Shown one piece after another: positions 14,153 through 23,019 of a stretch of DNA of 36,052 nt. The notes under the pieces are model-generated. The model did no database searches. It had not been told where the DNA came from and was given only the letters and a program-made list of their open reading frames with translations. A program made the position numbers and the translations under genes. Source of the stretch: Methanobacteriota archaeon (GTDB lineage: Archaea > Thermoplasmatota > E2 > JACPAO01 > JAHWKR01); the NCBI GenBank assembly GCA_019347805.1, contig JAHWKR010000013.1, positions 30,630 to 66,681 of the forward strand, written 5' to 3'. Position 1 is the first letter of the stretch, and every line of letters starts with the position of its first letter.

Positions 14153-15940
14153 TCATTCCTCGGGCACCGGCACCTCGAAGTAGACCTCGGCGCCCCGCTC
14201 CACGCTCGGGAGCTTCAGGACCGAGCCCAGGTCGTGACCGAGTTCGAGGAGGACCGGGCTCGGGGGCAGGGAAGGCAGGCGGTCGGCGTCGGCGTAGACC
14301 CAGACGCGCAGGACGAGCTCGTTGCCCGCCCGGACGACCCCGTCCATCGGTTGCACCTCCATCTTGGCGACGATGGTCTCCCCCGCGACGACTTCCTTCC
14401 GTTCCGTCCCGCCGTCGGCGAAGGCGAGGTTCATCGAGGTCCAACCGAGCCGCGTTAGTTGCCCGTCGGCGTCCCGCTCGTAGAGATAGGCCGCCATGGA
14501 ACTGCCCGGGCCGAGCGGGGTCACCGCGACATGCACCTTGGGGAGACCCACGACGAGAAGATCATCCGCGACAGGTCCGTATGAAAGGTCGATCCATTCC
14601 CCGGTCTCCTCCGGCGGGTACGGGAACCAGCCTTCTTGCACCGCGGGGCGGAGGAGCACGCTCTTCTCACCGGAGGCGGTCTCCTCCAATCCATCCGGGG
14701 TGAGGTGCAGCGTCGTCCATGCTGTGTCGTGCGGCGGATAGTGCGCCTCGTTGCGCCAGCGGCCGAGGTTGTCGCGCACCTGGACCGGTGCACCCGTGTC
14801 CACTACCTTGCCTTTCAGTTCCTGGTCGAGCCAGCGCAGGAGGATCTCGTTGTGGTCCGCGCGGAAGTCCTCGGCGCGTTCGCCCTTCTCGCCGATCGAG
14901 TCGGGCCAGGCGTGCGCCCATTGTCCGAGGAGCTGCTTGGTGCGGATGCCGGAGCGCTCGAGTTCGTCGACCCACGGGACGACCTGGCTCGGGTCGACGT
15001 TCCAGTCCTGGAGACCCTGGACGCTGAACACCGATCCCTTGTAGTTGGCCATGACGTCCGGTTTGCGATCACGTTCTTTCCAGAAGCCCTCCGGGTCGTG
15101 CGCTCCGGTCAAGCCGGTATAGACGGACCAGCCGATGCCCTTCATCGCCTCGGGACAGACCACCCGTTCGGCCATCTGGGTCGGCGTCGCCGTGCCGGCC
15201 ACGATGTTGCCGCCGTAGTAGAGGGCGTTCAAGACGACCGGCCCACGGGACTCGGAGGTGCCGTTGCGATACATGAGGCCGTACATGTCGGGGACGCCCG
15301 AGATCGGGATGATGGTCTTGAGGTGCGGGTTCCCGGTCGACGCGACGGCCCACGGGGTCGAGCCGTCGTAGCTCACACCGGTCATGGCGATATTGCCGTT
15401 GGACCAATCCTGTGTGCCGAGCCACGTGACCGCCTGGTCGAGGTCGGCTGTCTCCTCGGGACCCATGAGGTCGTTGCAGCCACCCGCGCCACCGGTGCCC
15501 CGGATGGCGAGCCCGACCACCGCATAGCCGTGCGGGACGAAGTTCTCCACCAGGTTGCCGAAGGCGCCGAGGCGGTGCGTGACGTCGTTCGTGCCCCCGA
15601 TGAAGCCGAAATAGGGGCTTGCAAAGAGGAGCACCGGGACCGGCTCGTCTGTCTTCGGCCGGTGCACGCCCATGAGGATGTCGGCCCCGTCGAGGGCGGA
15701 CGGGACGACGATCCGCTCGCCGGGGAGGATGTCCAGCGTGCCGGCTTCGAGGACGCGGCTGTAGCGGCCTTCGAAATCGTATTCACCCGGGAACACGGAG
15801 GTGACGGTCTCACCCGGAGCGCCGCCGAGGTTGCCAAGTAGACCCGAATCCGCTCCGAGGTCAAGGGGATCGGTCGCTTGCAGGCAGCCGCTCAGGAAGA
15901 CAAGCGCGACGAGGACGCTGAGGGCGGGGACACGCACCAT
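14153..15940 (-). CDS. Lipoprotein of the CocE/NonD (S15-like) alpha/beta-hydrolase family
   Basis: A 595-residue exported hydrolase. Residues 1-20 are a signal peptide ending in a lipobox-like LSGC. The catalytic domain shows IRGTGGAGGCNDL, the nucleophile elbow GVSYDGS (Ser about residue 190), GLQDWNVDPSQ (the acidic residue) and GQWAHAWPD (the His), followed by a C-terminal jelly-roll domain typical of X-Pro dipeptidyl-peptidase and cocaine-esterase-like enzymes. It probably cleaves peptides or esters outside the cell; the exact substrate cannot be told. The ATG at 15940 is preceded at about 25 nt by a TATA-like element (GTATCAAAG on the minus strand). It lies downstream of the threonine operon, likely with its own promoter. 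Confidence 0.85.
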   Translation of the reverse strand: MVRVPALSVLVALVFLSGCLQATDPLDLGADSGLLGNLGGAPGETVTSVFPGEYDFEGRYSRVLEAGTLDILPGERIVVPSALDGADILMGVHRPKTDEPVPVLLFASPYFGFIGGTNDVTHRLGAFGNLVENFVPHGYAVVGLAIRGTGGAGGCNDLMGPEETADLDQAVTWLGTQDWSNGNIAMTGVSYDGSTPWAVASTGNPHLKTIIPISGVPDMYGLMYRNGTSESRGPVVLNALYYGGNIVAGTATPTQMAERVVCPEAMKGIGWSVYTGLTGAHDPEGFWKERDRKPDVMANYKGSVFSVQGLQDWNVDPSQVVPWVDELERSGIRTKQLLGQWAHAWPDSIGEKGERAEDFRADHNEILLRWLDQELKGKVVDTGAPVQVRDNLGRWRNEAHYPPHDTAWTTLHLTPDGLEETASGEKSVLLRPAVQEGWFPYPPEETGEWIDLSYGPVADDLLVVGLPKVHVAVTPLGPGSSMAAYLYERDADGQLTRLGWTSMNLAFADGGTERKEVVAGETIVAKMEVQPMDGVVRAGNELVLRVWVYADADRLPSLPPSPVLLELGHDLGSVLKLPSVERGAEVYFEVPVPEE

Positions 15941-15995
15941 GCCACAGGGATGCAGGGCCGCTTTGATACGCTTTGTGGCGGTCCGTTCGGACCGA

Positions 15996-17018
15996 TCACC
16001 AGGGCAGGGCGAGGAGGTCCGCCAGGACGGCGGAGGCGGTCTCGGTGCCGCCCGCACCATGACCGGAGAGCGCGATGGGTCCCGCGTAGGCGGTGTGGAG
16101 CCGCATGACGTTGAGGGTGCCCTGCACGTTCAAGGGGGAGGCGAGCGGGACGAGTCGGGGCGCGACCGTCGCCGGGCCTTCCAGTCCGACGGCACCGACG
16201 AGCCGCAGCGCGTACCCTTGTTTGCGCGCAAGCTGCACCGCTTCGCCGGTGACCGCACGGATGCCGGTCACTTGGACGTCCTTGAGCGAGAGCGGTCGGC
16301 CGAGGACGTGGTTGGCGAGGATGACCACCTTGGCGGCGGCGTCCCAGCCGTCGACGTCGGCGGCCGGGTCCGCCTCGGCATAGCCGAGGGATTGCGCTTC
16401 GAAGAGCGCCTCGTCGAATCCGAGCCCTTCTTCACCCATGCGGGTCAGGATGTAGTTGCAGGTACCGTTCAGGACGCCCTCGATGCGGGTCACAGGATTG
16501 CCGCGGAGACAGAAATCGGCGAGGCTCATGATGGGGATCGCGGCGCCCGCCGTCGCCTCGAAGCGCAACTCGACGCCGTTCTTGGCCGCCCGCTCCTTGA
16601 GCCCTGGGAGATCGAGCACCACGGGTCCTTTGTTGGCGGTGACGACGTGCAATCCTTTGTCGATGGCCGTGCGGATGTTCTCGAGCGCCGCGCCACCGGT
16701 CTCGAGGTCGGTCGGTGTGAGTTCGACGAGGACGTCCGCCTCGACCTCGCGCAGGACGTCCGAGACGCTCATGTCGCGCCTTTCGTCCAGCGCGAGCGGC
16801 CGCGGTTCCATGCCGGACTCGGTGACCCAGGCGCCCTGGGAGCGGCAGACCGCGACAACGTCGACGGAGACGCCGTGCTTCGCCTCGATCGTTGCCTTGT
16901 TCTTGGCGAGGATGGTGTGGAAGGCGCGGCCGACCGTGCCGTAGCCGGCGAGGATGACGCGCACATGGCGCGGCGCCTGGCGCACCGTCTCCGTGCTCTG
17001 ACGCGTGGCATCGGCCAT
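15996..17018 (-). CDS. hom: Homoserine dehydrogenase
   Basis: A 340-residue NAD(P)-dependent enzyme reducing aspartate semialdehyde to homoserine. Visible are the nucleotide-binding GYGTVGRAFHTIL, the THVVTANKGP-like loop (LHVVTANKGPVVLD), the family signature EGVLNGTCNYILTRM, and the active-site stretch GYAEADPAADVDGWDAAAK containing the catalytic Lys and Asp. There is no C-terminal ACT domain; a separate ACT protein is encoded directly upstream with no gap (its stop is next to this ATG), so the regulatory function may have been split off. Confidence 0.95.
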   Translation of the reverse strand: MADATRQSTETVRQAPRHVRVILAGYGTVGRAFHTILAKNKATIEAKHGVSVDVVAVCRSQGAWVTESGMEPRPLALDERRDMSVSDVLREVEADVLVELTPTDLETGGAALENIRTAIDKGLHVVTANKGPVVLDLPGLKERAAKNGVELRFEATAGAAIPIMSLADFCLRGNPVTRIEGVLNGTCNYILTRMGEEGLGFDEALFEAQSLGYAEADPAADVDGWDAAAKVVILANHVLGRPLSLKDVQVTGIRAVTGEAVQLARKQGYALRLVGAVGLEGPATVAPRLVPLASPLNVQGTLNVMRLHTAYAGPIALSGHGAGGTETASAVLADLLALPW

Positions 17019-17555
17019 CTACGCCACCTCCGGGAGGCCGCGCACGAGGAGGATCCCTCGTTCCGAAGAGAGTCGTTCGAGGGTCTCGACGGCGCGGCCG
17101 ACCGCGGCGTCGTCGTCACCGGTGATGTCGATGAAGACCGCGCTCGGCGCCGATTTCCCGGTCACCTCGGCCTGGACGCGGTGCACACGGCAGCCGCTCT
17201 CGTAGAGCCCTTCCAGGTAGTCGTCGATGTGGGAGTCGAAGACATGGCCGACGAGGAGGAACGCCATCGGGTGGCCTTTCTTCTCGCCCGATGCGGAAAG
17301 GACGCGTACGCGTTCCTTGAGCGCCTCGACGAGCCGGTGCGCCCGCATGGGGGCGACCTCGAAGACGATGCGCACAGGGACCCATTCGCCGCGGGCGTCT
17401 TGTCTGTGATGCACGACGCTCTCGATGTTGCCGCCATGCTCGGTGACCCGGTCGAGGACGAAGCTGAGCTGGCCGGGGACATCACGCAGTTCCACGTCGA
17501 GTTCCATCTTCATGGGGGCGCCGGCGTCGACCATGGGCTCCGGGTTTATGACCAT
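17019..17555 (-). CDS. Two-ACT-domain amino-acid sensor protein of the threonine operon
   Basis: A 178-residue protein with two ACT-like halves. Residues about 16-90 begin MKMELDVELRDVPGQLSFVLDRVTEHGGNIESV, the typical ACT ligand-binding strand-helix with DVPGQL. Residues about 95-178 form a second related alpha/beta unit (MAFLLVGHVFDSHIDDYLEGLYESGCRVHRVQAEV). ACT domains bind amino acids and control biosynthetic enzymes. Its place between thrC and hom, overlapping thrC by 10 nt and abutting hom, suggests feedback control of homoserine dehydrogenase by threonine or another product. That regulatory role is inferred from context. Confidence 0.8.
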   Translation of the reverse strand: MVINPEPMVDAGAPMKMELDVELRDVPGQLSFVLDRVTEHGGNIESVVHHRQDARGEWVPVRIVFEVAPMRAHRLVEALKERVRVLSASGEKKGHPMAFLLVGHVFDSHIDDYLEGLYESGCRVHRVQAEVTGKSAPSAVFIDITGDDDAAVGRAVETLERLSSERGILLVRGLPEVA

Positions 17556-18751
17556 GCCTCCAAAGTGGCGCGGACATGGCGCGGGTCCGGCTCCACTTCG
17601 ATGACGGCGCCCTCGGATGTCCGCAAGACGGCGTCGGGGTCTTTGAGACCGTTGCCGGTGGTGATGCAGACGACGCGCTCACGCGCATCCACTTCTCGGA
17701 CATGCACCAGTTTGCGCAGCCCGGCGAGGGAAGCGGCCGATGCCGGTTCGACGAAGATGCCTTCGAGCGAGGCGAGGGCGCGTTGGGCGGCGAGGATCTC
17801 CTCGTCGGTCACGGTGGTGACGGTGCCGCCGGTCTCCATCACGGCTGCGCGCGCCTTGGGCCACGACACAGGGTGGCCGATGCGGATGGCGGTGGCGACG
17901 GTCTCGGGGCGCGGCTCGGATGTCAACGTGTCGGCGCCGGAGGCCATCATGCGTGCGAACGGCGCGGCGCCTTCCGCCTGGACACCGGTGAGTCGTGGCA
18001 TGCGGGGCAGCATCCCCATCCGGTCGCGCTCGACGAGTGCCTTGTGGGCGGCGGAGATGTTGCCGGCGTTGCCGACCGGATAGACCACGCGGTCGGGGAC
18101 CTCGTCGAGTTGATCGAGCACTTCCCAGACCAACGTCTTCTGTCCTTCGAGCCTGAGCGGGTTGATCGAGTTGAGGAGATAGAGCGAACCTTCTTCGGCC
18201 AAAAGACCGATGGTCTCGAGCGCCTGGTCGAAGTTGCCCTTCACCGCGAGGACGCGTGCGCCGTGCACGATGGACTGTGCGAGTTTGCCGAGCGCGATCT
18301 TTCCGGCGGGGACGACGACCACGGCGGTCAGGCCGGCGCGGGCGGCGTAGGCGGCGAGCGAGGCGGCGGTGTTGCCGGTCGAGGCGCAGCCGACCACCGA
18401 GTGTCCCATCGCTTTGGCCATGGTGACGCCGACGGTCATGCCGCGGTCCTTGAACGACCCGGTGGGGTTCTCGCCCTCGTTCTTGATGTGCAGCTCGTCG
18501 ATGCCGCACCATTGGGCCATGCGGTCGGCGCGGTGGAGCCCGGTGCCCCCTTCACCGAGTGTCACCGGGACCATGCCGTCGATGTGGGGCAGCATCTCGC
18601 GGTAACGCCAGACGCCGAGCGGTCGGTCGCGCCAGGTGTCGTGGTCGGCTTTCCAGTCGGCGCGCACCTCCATCAGTCCGCCGCAGCCGCAGCGCATGCG
18701 GTTGGTGTCAAGAGGGTAGGTGAGGTCGCAGGCGATGCAATAGTTGAGCAT
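17546..18751 (-). CDS. thrC: Threonine synthase
   Basis: A 401-residue PLP enzyme converting O-phosphohomoserine to threonine. The N-terminal rubredoxin-like knuckles (YCIACDLTYPLDTNRMRCGCGG, four Cys) are typical of this subtype. The PLP lysine lies in ENPTGSFKDRG, the phosphate-binding loop is ASTGNTAASLAAYAARAG, and VGNAGNISAA and EPASAASLAGL also match. The ATG at 18751 begins just before the Cys knuckle; longer starts would add a non-conserved Arg/Ser-rich extension. It follows thrB by 4 nt. Confidence 0.95.
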   Translation of the reverse strand: MLNYCIACDLTYPLDTNRMRCGCGGLMEVRADWKADHDTWRDRPLGVWRYREMLPHIDGMVPVTLGEGGTGLHRADRMAQWCGIDELHIKNEGENPTGSFKDRGMTVGVTMAKAMGHSVVGCASTGNTAASLAAYAARAGLTAVVVVPAGKIALGKLAQSIVHGARVLAVKGNFDQALETIGLLAEEGSLYLLNSINPLRLEGQKTLVWEVLDQLDEVPDRVVYPVGNAGNISAAHKALVERDRMGMLPRMPRLTGVQAEGAAPFARMMASGADTLTSEPRPETVATAIRIGHPVSWPKARAAVMETGGTVTTVTDEEILAAQRALASLEGIFVEPASAASLAGLRKLVHVREVDARERVVCITTGNGLKDPDAVLRTSEGAVIEVEPDPRHVRATLEAWS

Positions 18752-18755
18752 GGGG

Positions 18756-19679
18756 TCACCGGAGGATCTGGTCGAAGACACGGGTGCGTTCCGCCTTGCA
18801 GGCGAGGGGGAACGCTTCGCGGCCATGCTCAGCGACGGCGTCCGCCATCGCCTCGGCGAAGACCTTGGCCTGTTTGGCGTCGTCGGTGACGGTGAACATG
18901 GCGGGGCCGGAACCGCTGATGGCGCAACCGATGGCGCCGGCGTCGGTCGCCGCCTTTACGACATCGTCATGGAACGGCAGGTGCTGCTTGCGGCCGGGGG
19001 CGGCGATGCGGTCAGTGAGCGAGTGGGCGATCATGTCGATGTCGCCACGGTGCATGGCGTCGACCAGGAAGGCGACGTTGGCGAGGTTCGACACAGCGTC
19101 CGGGACGGCGACGGTCTTTCCGACCGCTTCGCGCATGAGGCGGGTCTCGAGGCTGAATCGAGGGACGCAGATGGCGAGGTGGAGCGATGCGGGCGGCTGG
19201 ACGCGGCCGACGCGGCCCTTGGCGACGATGGAGAGGCCACCCATGATGGCGGCGGCGACATCGTCCCCGTGCGCCCCGGCGACGCGCGCTTCGCCATAGG
19301 TGGCGGCCTCAACGACCGCCTCTGGGGTCCACACGGTGACCTCGGGGTAGAGCTTGGCGAAGGCCAGGGCGCCGGCCGCCGACGACGAGGCGGACGAGCC
19401 GAGCCCGGAGCCGGGATGGACGCCCTTTGTGATGTGGAGATTATGTTTGTCGGACACACCGTGGCGGTCACGCAGGAACGTGAAGGCCGCGGAGCAGCAG
19501 TTGTCGGCCCAAGCGGTCGGGACCTGTTCCGCACCGGCACCCTCGAGCGTGATGTGGTCCTCATCGGCGACAGTGACCCGCACCGTGTCGCCACCCCAGG
19601 CGATGGCCAGGCTCGTCGCGTCGAAACCGGGGCCGAAATTGCCGACCGTGGAGGGGGTGCGGACCGTGGTGTGGGCCAC
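18756..19679 (-). CDS. thrB: Homoserine kinase
   Basis: A 307-residue GHMP-superfamily kinase that phosphorylates homoserine with ATP. The N-terminus reads VRTPSTVGNFGPGFDATSLA (GHMP motif 1), the ATP loop is KGVHPGSGLGSSASSSAAGA (motif 2), and the C-terminal CAISGSGPAMFTV is motif 3. I choose the GTG at 19679 because it immediately precedes the first strand and a TATA-like CTTATCC (about 19703-19709 on the minus strand) lies near the right distance. It is the first gene of a thrB-thrC-ACT-hom unit and is divergent from the ALDH gene. Confidence 0.93.
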   Translation of the reverse strand: MAHTTVRTPSTVGNFGPGFDATSLAIAWGGDTVRVTVADEDHITLEGAGAEQVPTAWADNCCSAAFTFLRDRHGVSDKHNLHITKGVHPGSGLGSSASSSAAGALAFAKLYPEVTVWTPEAVVEAATYGEARVAGAHGDDVAAAIMGGLSIVAKGRVGRVQPPASLHLAICVPRFSLETRLMREAVGKTVAVPDAVSNLANVAFLVDAMHRGDIDMIAHSLTDRIAAPGRKQHLPFHDDVVKAATDAGAIGCAISGSGPAMFTVTDDAKQAKVFAEAMADAVAEHGREAFPLACKAERTRVFDQILR

Positions 19680-19792
19680 GGAGCGGGACGCCGGGGAGGT
19701 GGGGATAAGGGTGTCGCCAAGGGAGGCACGGGCCGTCGACCCGCGACACCCGGAACGGCTATCAGTCGTGAGGCGATGCGCGACCGTTCCCC

Positions 19793-21355
19793 ATGGCAGA
19801 GCTTGTGAGCGGCGACCTGGCACGGCGCGCGAAGGAGATCCTGGACGGGCTCGGTGTCCCGCAAGAGGCCGAAGGCGTCTGTTCCGGACCCGGCACCTGG
19901 TCGGGTTCGGGTGCGACGCTCGATGTCACGACACCCATCGACGGTTCGGTGATCGGCACGGTCAAGACCGCCACCCGCGAGGATTACGACCGGGTGGTCG
20001 CGCAGGCGGTGAAGACGTTCGAGGAGTGGCGCATGGAGCCCGCGCCGAAGCGTGGCGAGGTCGTGCGCCTCATCGGCGACGCGCTGCGCCGCAACAAGGA
20101 CCAGCTCGGTGCGCTCGTCACCCTCGAGATGGGCAAGATCCTTGAGGAAGGCAAGGGCGAGGTGCAGGAGGCCATCGACATCGCCGATTTCGCGACCGGC
20201 CTTTCCCGCCAACTCTACGGCAAGACGATGCACAGCGAGCGGGAGCACCACCGCATGTACGAGCAGTGGCACCCTGCGGGGCCGGTGGGGGTCATCACCG
20301 CGTTCAACTTCCCCATCGCGGTGTGGGCGTGGAACGCGATGATCGCGCTCGTCTGTGGCGACCCTGTGGTGTGGAAGCCGTCGCCGAACGTGCCCTTGAC
20401 AGCGGTCGCGGCGACGCAGGTATGCAACGAGGTGCTCGAAGAGCAGGGATGGACCGGGCTCACGAACCTCGTCGTGGGTGAGGCCGACCCGGTCGGGGAG
20501 GCGATGACCACGGACAAGCGGTTGCCGGTCGTGAGCGCCACAGGTTCGACCCGGATGGGCAAGACCGTCGGTCCGAAGGTGCTCGCGCGGATGGGCAAGC
20601 CGATCCTCGAGCTCGGCGGCAACAACGCCATCATCGTCTCCGACAAGGCGGACCTCGACCTCGCGGTGCCCGCAATCGCCTTCGGTGCCGTGGGGACAGC
20701 CGGACAACGCTGTACCTCGACGCGGCGTGTCTATGTACAGAAGAAGGTCGCAAAGGCCTTGACGGACCGGTTGGTGAACGCCTATCGGCAGGTCAAGATC
20801 GGCAACCCGCTCGAGTCGGGTACCTTGATGGGCCCCCTCATCGACGAGAACGGCCTCCGCAATGTCGTGTCGGCCATCCGACAGGTCGAGGACTCGGAGG
20901 GCTGCGAGATCCTGGTCGGCGGGCAGACGCTGCCGGAACTCGGTCCGACCTACATCGAGCCGACCATCGCGAAGGTCCCCCATTCGTTCCCGCTCCTCCA
21001 GGAGGAGACGTTCGGGCCGCTCTTGTACATCATCGAGTACGACACACTCGAGCAGGCGATCCGTTGGCAGAACGACGTTCCCCAGGGGCTGTCGTCGTCC
21101 ATCTTCACGCTCGACATGCGCGAGGCGGAGACCTTCCTGTCGCATGCCGGGTCGGATTGCGGGATCGCCAATGTCAACATCGGCACCTCGGGCGCCGAGA
21201 TCGGCGGGGCGTTCGGTGGCGAGAAGGAGACCGGCGGCGGTCGGGAGGCCGGGTCGGATTCGTGGAAGCAGTACATGCGCAGGCAGACCAACACGATCAA
21301 TTGGTCGAAGGAGTTGCCATTGGCGCAGGGGATCAAGTTCGACCTCGGGGAATGA
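19793..21355 (+). CDS. Aldehyde dehydrogenase, ALDH7 (antiquitin / aminoadipate-semialdehyde) type
   Basis: A 520-residue NAD(P)+-dependent aldehyde dehydrogenase. It has VGVITAFNFPIAVWAWN, the coenzyme loop SATGSTRMGK, the general-base motif LELGGNNAI (Glu about 273) and the nucleophile GTAGQRCTS (Cys about 307). The C-terminus carries NVNIGTSGAEIGGAFGGEKE followed by TGGGREAGSDSWKQYMRR, the signature of ALDH7A1 and bacterial L-piperideine-6-carboxylate dehydrogenases of lysine breakdown. That assignment is from these motifs; no other lysine-degradation genes are near. ATG at 19793, divergent from thrB across about 110 bp. Confidence 0.9.
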   Translation: MAELVSGDLARRAKEILDGLGVPQEAEGVCSGPGTWSGSGATLDVTTPIDGSVIGTVKTATREDYDRVVAQAVKTFEEWRMEPAPKRGEVVRLIGDALRRNKDQLGALVTLEMGKILEEGKGEVQEAIDIADFATGLSRQLYGKTMHSEREHHRMYEQWHPAGPVGVITAFNFPIAVWAWNAMIALVCGDPVVWKPSPNVPLTAVAATQVCNEVLEEQGWTGLTNLVVGEADPVGEAMTTDKRLPVVSATGSTRMGKTVGPKVLARMGKPILELGGNNAIIVSDKADLDLAVPAIAFGAVGTAGQRCTSTRRVYVQKKVAKALTDRLVNAYRQVKIGNPLESGTLMGPLIDENGLRNVVSAIRQVEDSEGCEILVGGQTLPELGPTYIEPTIAKVPHSFPLLQEETFGPLLYIIEYDTLEQAIRWQNDVPQGLSSSIFTLDMREAETFLSHAGSDCGIANVNIGTSGAEIGGAFGGEKETGGGREAGSDSWKQYMRRQTNTINWSKELPLAQGIKFDLGE

Positions 21356-21446
21356 GCGACCGGAATGAATGGGCCATGCGTCTTCCGTGGGAGGCGGCGG
21401 CGACAGAACGCAATCCCTATGCAGGTCCGACGTTTCGCCTGGCCCG

Positions 21447-21917
21447 ATGGCGCGTCGCTATTGGCTCATGAAGTCGGAGCCGGGGACCTATTCGATCGAG
21501 GATCTTGAAGAGGATGGGGAGACCCACTGGGACGGTGTTCGCAACTATCAGGCACGCAATCTGATGCGGGACGACATGCAGGTCGGCGACGGGGTGTTGT
21601 TCTATCATTCGAACGCCGACCCGCCGGGTGTGGCCGGCGTGGCGAAGGTCGTGTCGAAGCCTTATCCGGACCCGACCCAGTTCGACCCGAAGAGCAAGTA
21701 CCATGATCCCAAGGCGGACCCGGCGGAGCCGCGCTGGTGGCTCGTCGATATCGCGTTCGAGGAACGGTTCGGCAATGTCGTGGCGCTTCCGGAACTCAAG
21801 GACGACACGCGCTTCGACGACATGATGGTCACCCAGCGCGGTTCAAGGCTTTCGGTGCAACCGGTCGCGAAGAAGCATTTCGACGCGGTCGTGAAGCTCG
21901 GGCGAAAACGACGCTGA
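21447..21917 (+). CDS. EVE-domain protein
   Basis: A 156-residue single-domain protein starting MARRYWLMKSEPGTYSIEDL and continuing WDGVRNYQARNLMRDDMQVGDGVLFYHSN, diagnostic of the EVE (PUA-like) family that binds modified bases in RNA or DNA. The second half (PRWWLVDIAFEERFGNVVALPELK, then MMVTQRGSRLSVQPVAKKHFDAV) completes the domain. The cellular role is uncertain in most organisms. An upstream extension of the frame to 21369 lacks similarity, so I take the ATG at 21447. It follows the ALDH gene by about 90 bp in the same direction. Confidence 0.9.
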   Translation: MARRYWLMKSEPGTYSIEDLEEDGETHWDGVRNYQARNLMRDDMQVGDGVLFYHSNADPPGVAGVAKVVSKPYPDPTQFDPKSKYHDPKADPAEPRWWLVDIAFEERFGNVVALPELKDDTRFDDMMVTQRGSRLSVQPVAKKHFDAVVKLGRKRR

Positions 21918-21966
21918 GCCGCGTCATCCTTCAACCGGAGCATCCCTGGCTCGCTACGCGGGACCC

Positions 21967-22383
21967 TCAGCGGGTCGTGGTGCGTTCCATATGGGCGTGC
22001 GTCCGCTTCGGTCTCGCCCGCTCGACCAACTGGTAGGGGTTGCCCCACGGGTCGACGAAGACCGCTTCGACGCCCCACGGCACGTCGTTCGGCTCTCCCA
22101 TGAACTCGACATCATGCTCTTTCAGCACCTTCGCGTCACCCCGGCAATCATCGGTGTCGAGGGTCACGATGGGCGCGGTGCCGACGCTCTGTTCCTGTTT
22201 CGGCATGGGCACATGCAGAACGAGGTCGGTCTCGGCGCCGGGTGGCGCGACGGTGACCCAGCGATGTCCTTGGATGGTGGGTGTGTCATTGCGCACCTCC
22301 ATGCCAAGGACATGGGTGTACCATTCGATGGCTTCGTCGTAATCGTGGACGATCCTTTCGATATAGGTGATGCTCTGGATCAT
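21967..22383 (-). CDS. VOC (glyoxalase/bleomycin-resistance) family protein
   Basis: A 138-residue protein with the paired beta-alpha-beta-beta-beta modules of the vicinal-oxygen-chelate fold: IERIVHDYDEAIEWYTHVLGMEVRND at the start, HRWVTVAPPGAETDLVLHVP, and a second module ending in EAVFVDPWGNPYQLVER. The DPWGN-x-Y-Q-L-x-E end is typical. The reaction cannot be told; many members are dioxygenase- or lyase-like or bind drugs. The last dozen residues are a basic tail (RPKRTHAHMERTTTR). Confidence 0.85.
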   Translation of the reverse strand: MIQSITYIERIVHDYDEAIEWYTHVLGMEVRNDTPTIQGHRWVTVAPPGAETDLVLHVPMPKQEQSVGTAPIVTLDTDDCRGDAKVLKEHDVEFMGEPNDVPWGVEAVFVDPWGNPYQLVERARPKRTHAHMERTTTR

Positions 22384-22466
22384 GGCGAAGTCTCAAGGGA
22401 AGTTCGACGTCCAGGATTGAAGTACCTGTCCCTGTACGGGCCGGACATGGTCACGCCGTTGATGTG

Positions 22467-22916
22467 TCAGGGTTCTTCCTTGATCGTCTCGAAGCTCGTC
22501 ACGGTCATGGAGCGGCCGACGCCGGGCATCTCGCGCAATCGGTCGAGGATGAGCCGGCCCATCCCTTCGAGACTCTCGGCGCGCACCTTGACGAGTATGT
22601 CCCATTCTCCCGAGATGACGAACACCTCGGAGACGCCGGGCAGTTGCGCGACCTGGTTGGCGAGGGTCCGTTGGTCGGTGTAGCCCGAGGCGAAGGACAT
22701 GAAGATGAAGGCGGTGACGGGGCGGCCAAGCTTGGCGTGGTCGACGAGGATGGTGTGCCGCCGGATGACCCCTTCTTCCTGGAGCCGCACGATGCGTTCA
22801 TGGACGGTGGTGCGCGGGAGGGCGAGCCGTTTGGCGAGGCGGGTGGTGGATTGCCCGGCGTCTTCACGGAGCGCCTTGAGGATGAGGCGGTCCTTGTCAT
22901 CCAGTTCCGGAGACAT
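22467..22916 (-). CDS. Lrp/AsnC-family transcriptional regulator
   Basis: A 149-residue regulator. Residues 1-60 form the HTH domain (LDDKDRLILKALREDAGQST, TRLAKRLALPRTTVHERIVRLQEEGVI). Residues about 65-149 form the RAM/AsnC ligand-binding domain (VTAFIFMSFASGYTDQ, VAQLPGVSEVFVISGEWDILVKVRAESLEGMGRLILDRL). Members sense amino acids and bind palindromic operators as octamers. It is divergent from the asparagine synthetase-like gene, with both TATA boxes in a shared 103-bp region, and a palindrome covers the bases just before its own start. It therefore probably controls itself and perhaps the neighbouring nitrogen genes. Confidence 0.92.
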   Translation of the reverse strand: MSPELDDKDRLILKALREDAGQSTTRLAKRLALPRTTVHERIVRLQEEGVIRRHTILVDHAKLGRPVTAFIFMSFASGYTDQRTLANQVAQLPGVSEVFVISGEWDILVKVRAESLEGMGRLILDRLREMPGVGRSMTVTSFETIKEEP

Positions 22917-22933
22917 GTCGTCATAATGACGGC
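22917..22933. promoter_or_regulatory. Candidate Lrp autoregulatory palindrome
   Basis: GTCGTCATAATGACGGC contains the perfect inverted repeat CGTCAT-A-ATGACG (22919-22931). It directly abuts the start codon of the Lrp-family gene and overlies its predicted transcription start, an ideal place for autorepression. The size fits Lrp-type half-sites; binding is inferred. Confidence 0.5.
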
Positions 22934-22940
22934 ACTAACT

Positions 22941-22950
22941 CCATATAGTT
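22941..22950 (-). promoter_or_regulatory. TATA box of the Lrp-family gene
   Basis: AACTATATGG on the minus strand, about 27-33 nt upstream of the ATG at 22916, as for a short-leader archaeal transcript. Confidence 0.55.
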
Positions 22951-22987
22951 GCCGGAAAGTGGCGTTCTGTCGGGAGTTTCGTCAGAA

Positions 22988-22996
22988 TGTTTATCG
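22988..22996 (+). promoter_or_regulatory. TATA-like element of the asparagine synthetase-like gene
   Basis: TGTTTATCG about 28 nt upstream of the ATG at 23020. It overlaps the alternative upstream ATG at 22987, which argues that 23020 is the real start. Confidence 0.45.
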
Positions 22997-23019
22997 CCGT
23001 TGGAAGCCATGCTGCTGGT

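Noticed and set aside
22966-22988. GTCGGGAGTTTCGTCAGAAT as a sixth copy of the GTCGGATTT motif
   Set aside because: The core has an insertion and the CCGAC end is missing. The match is too weak to count.
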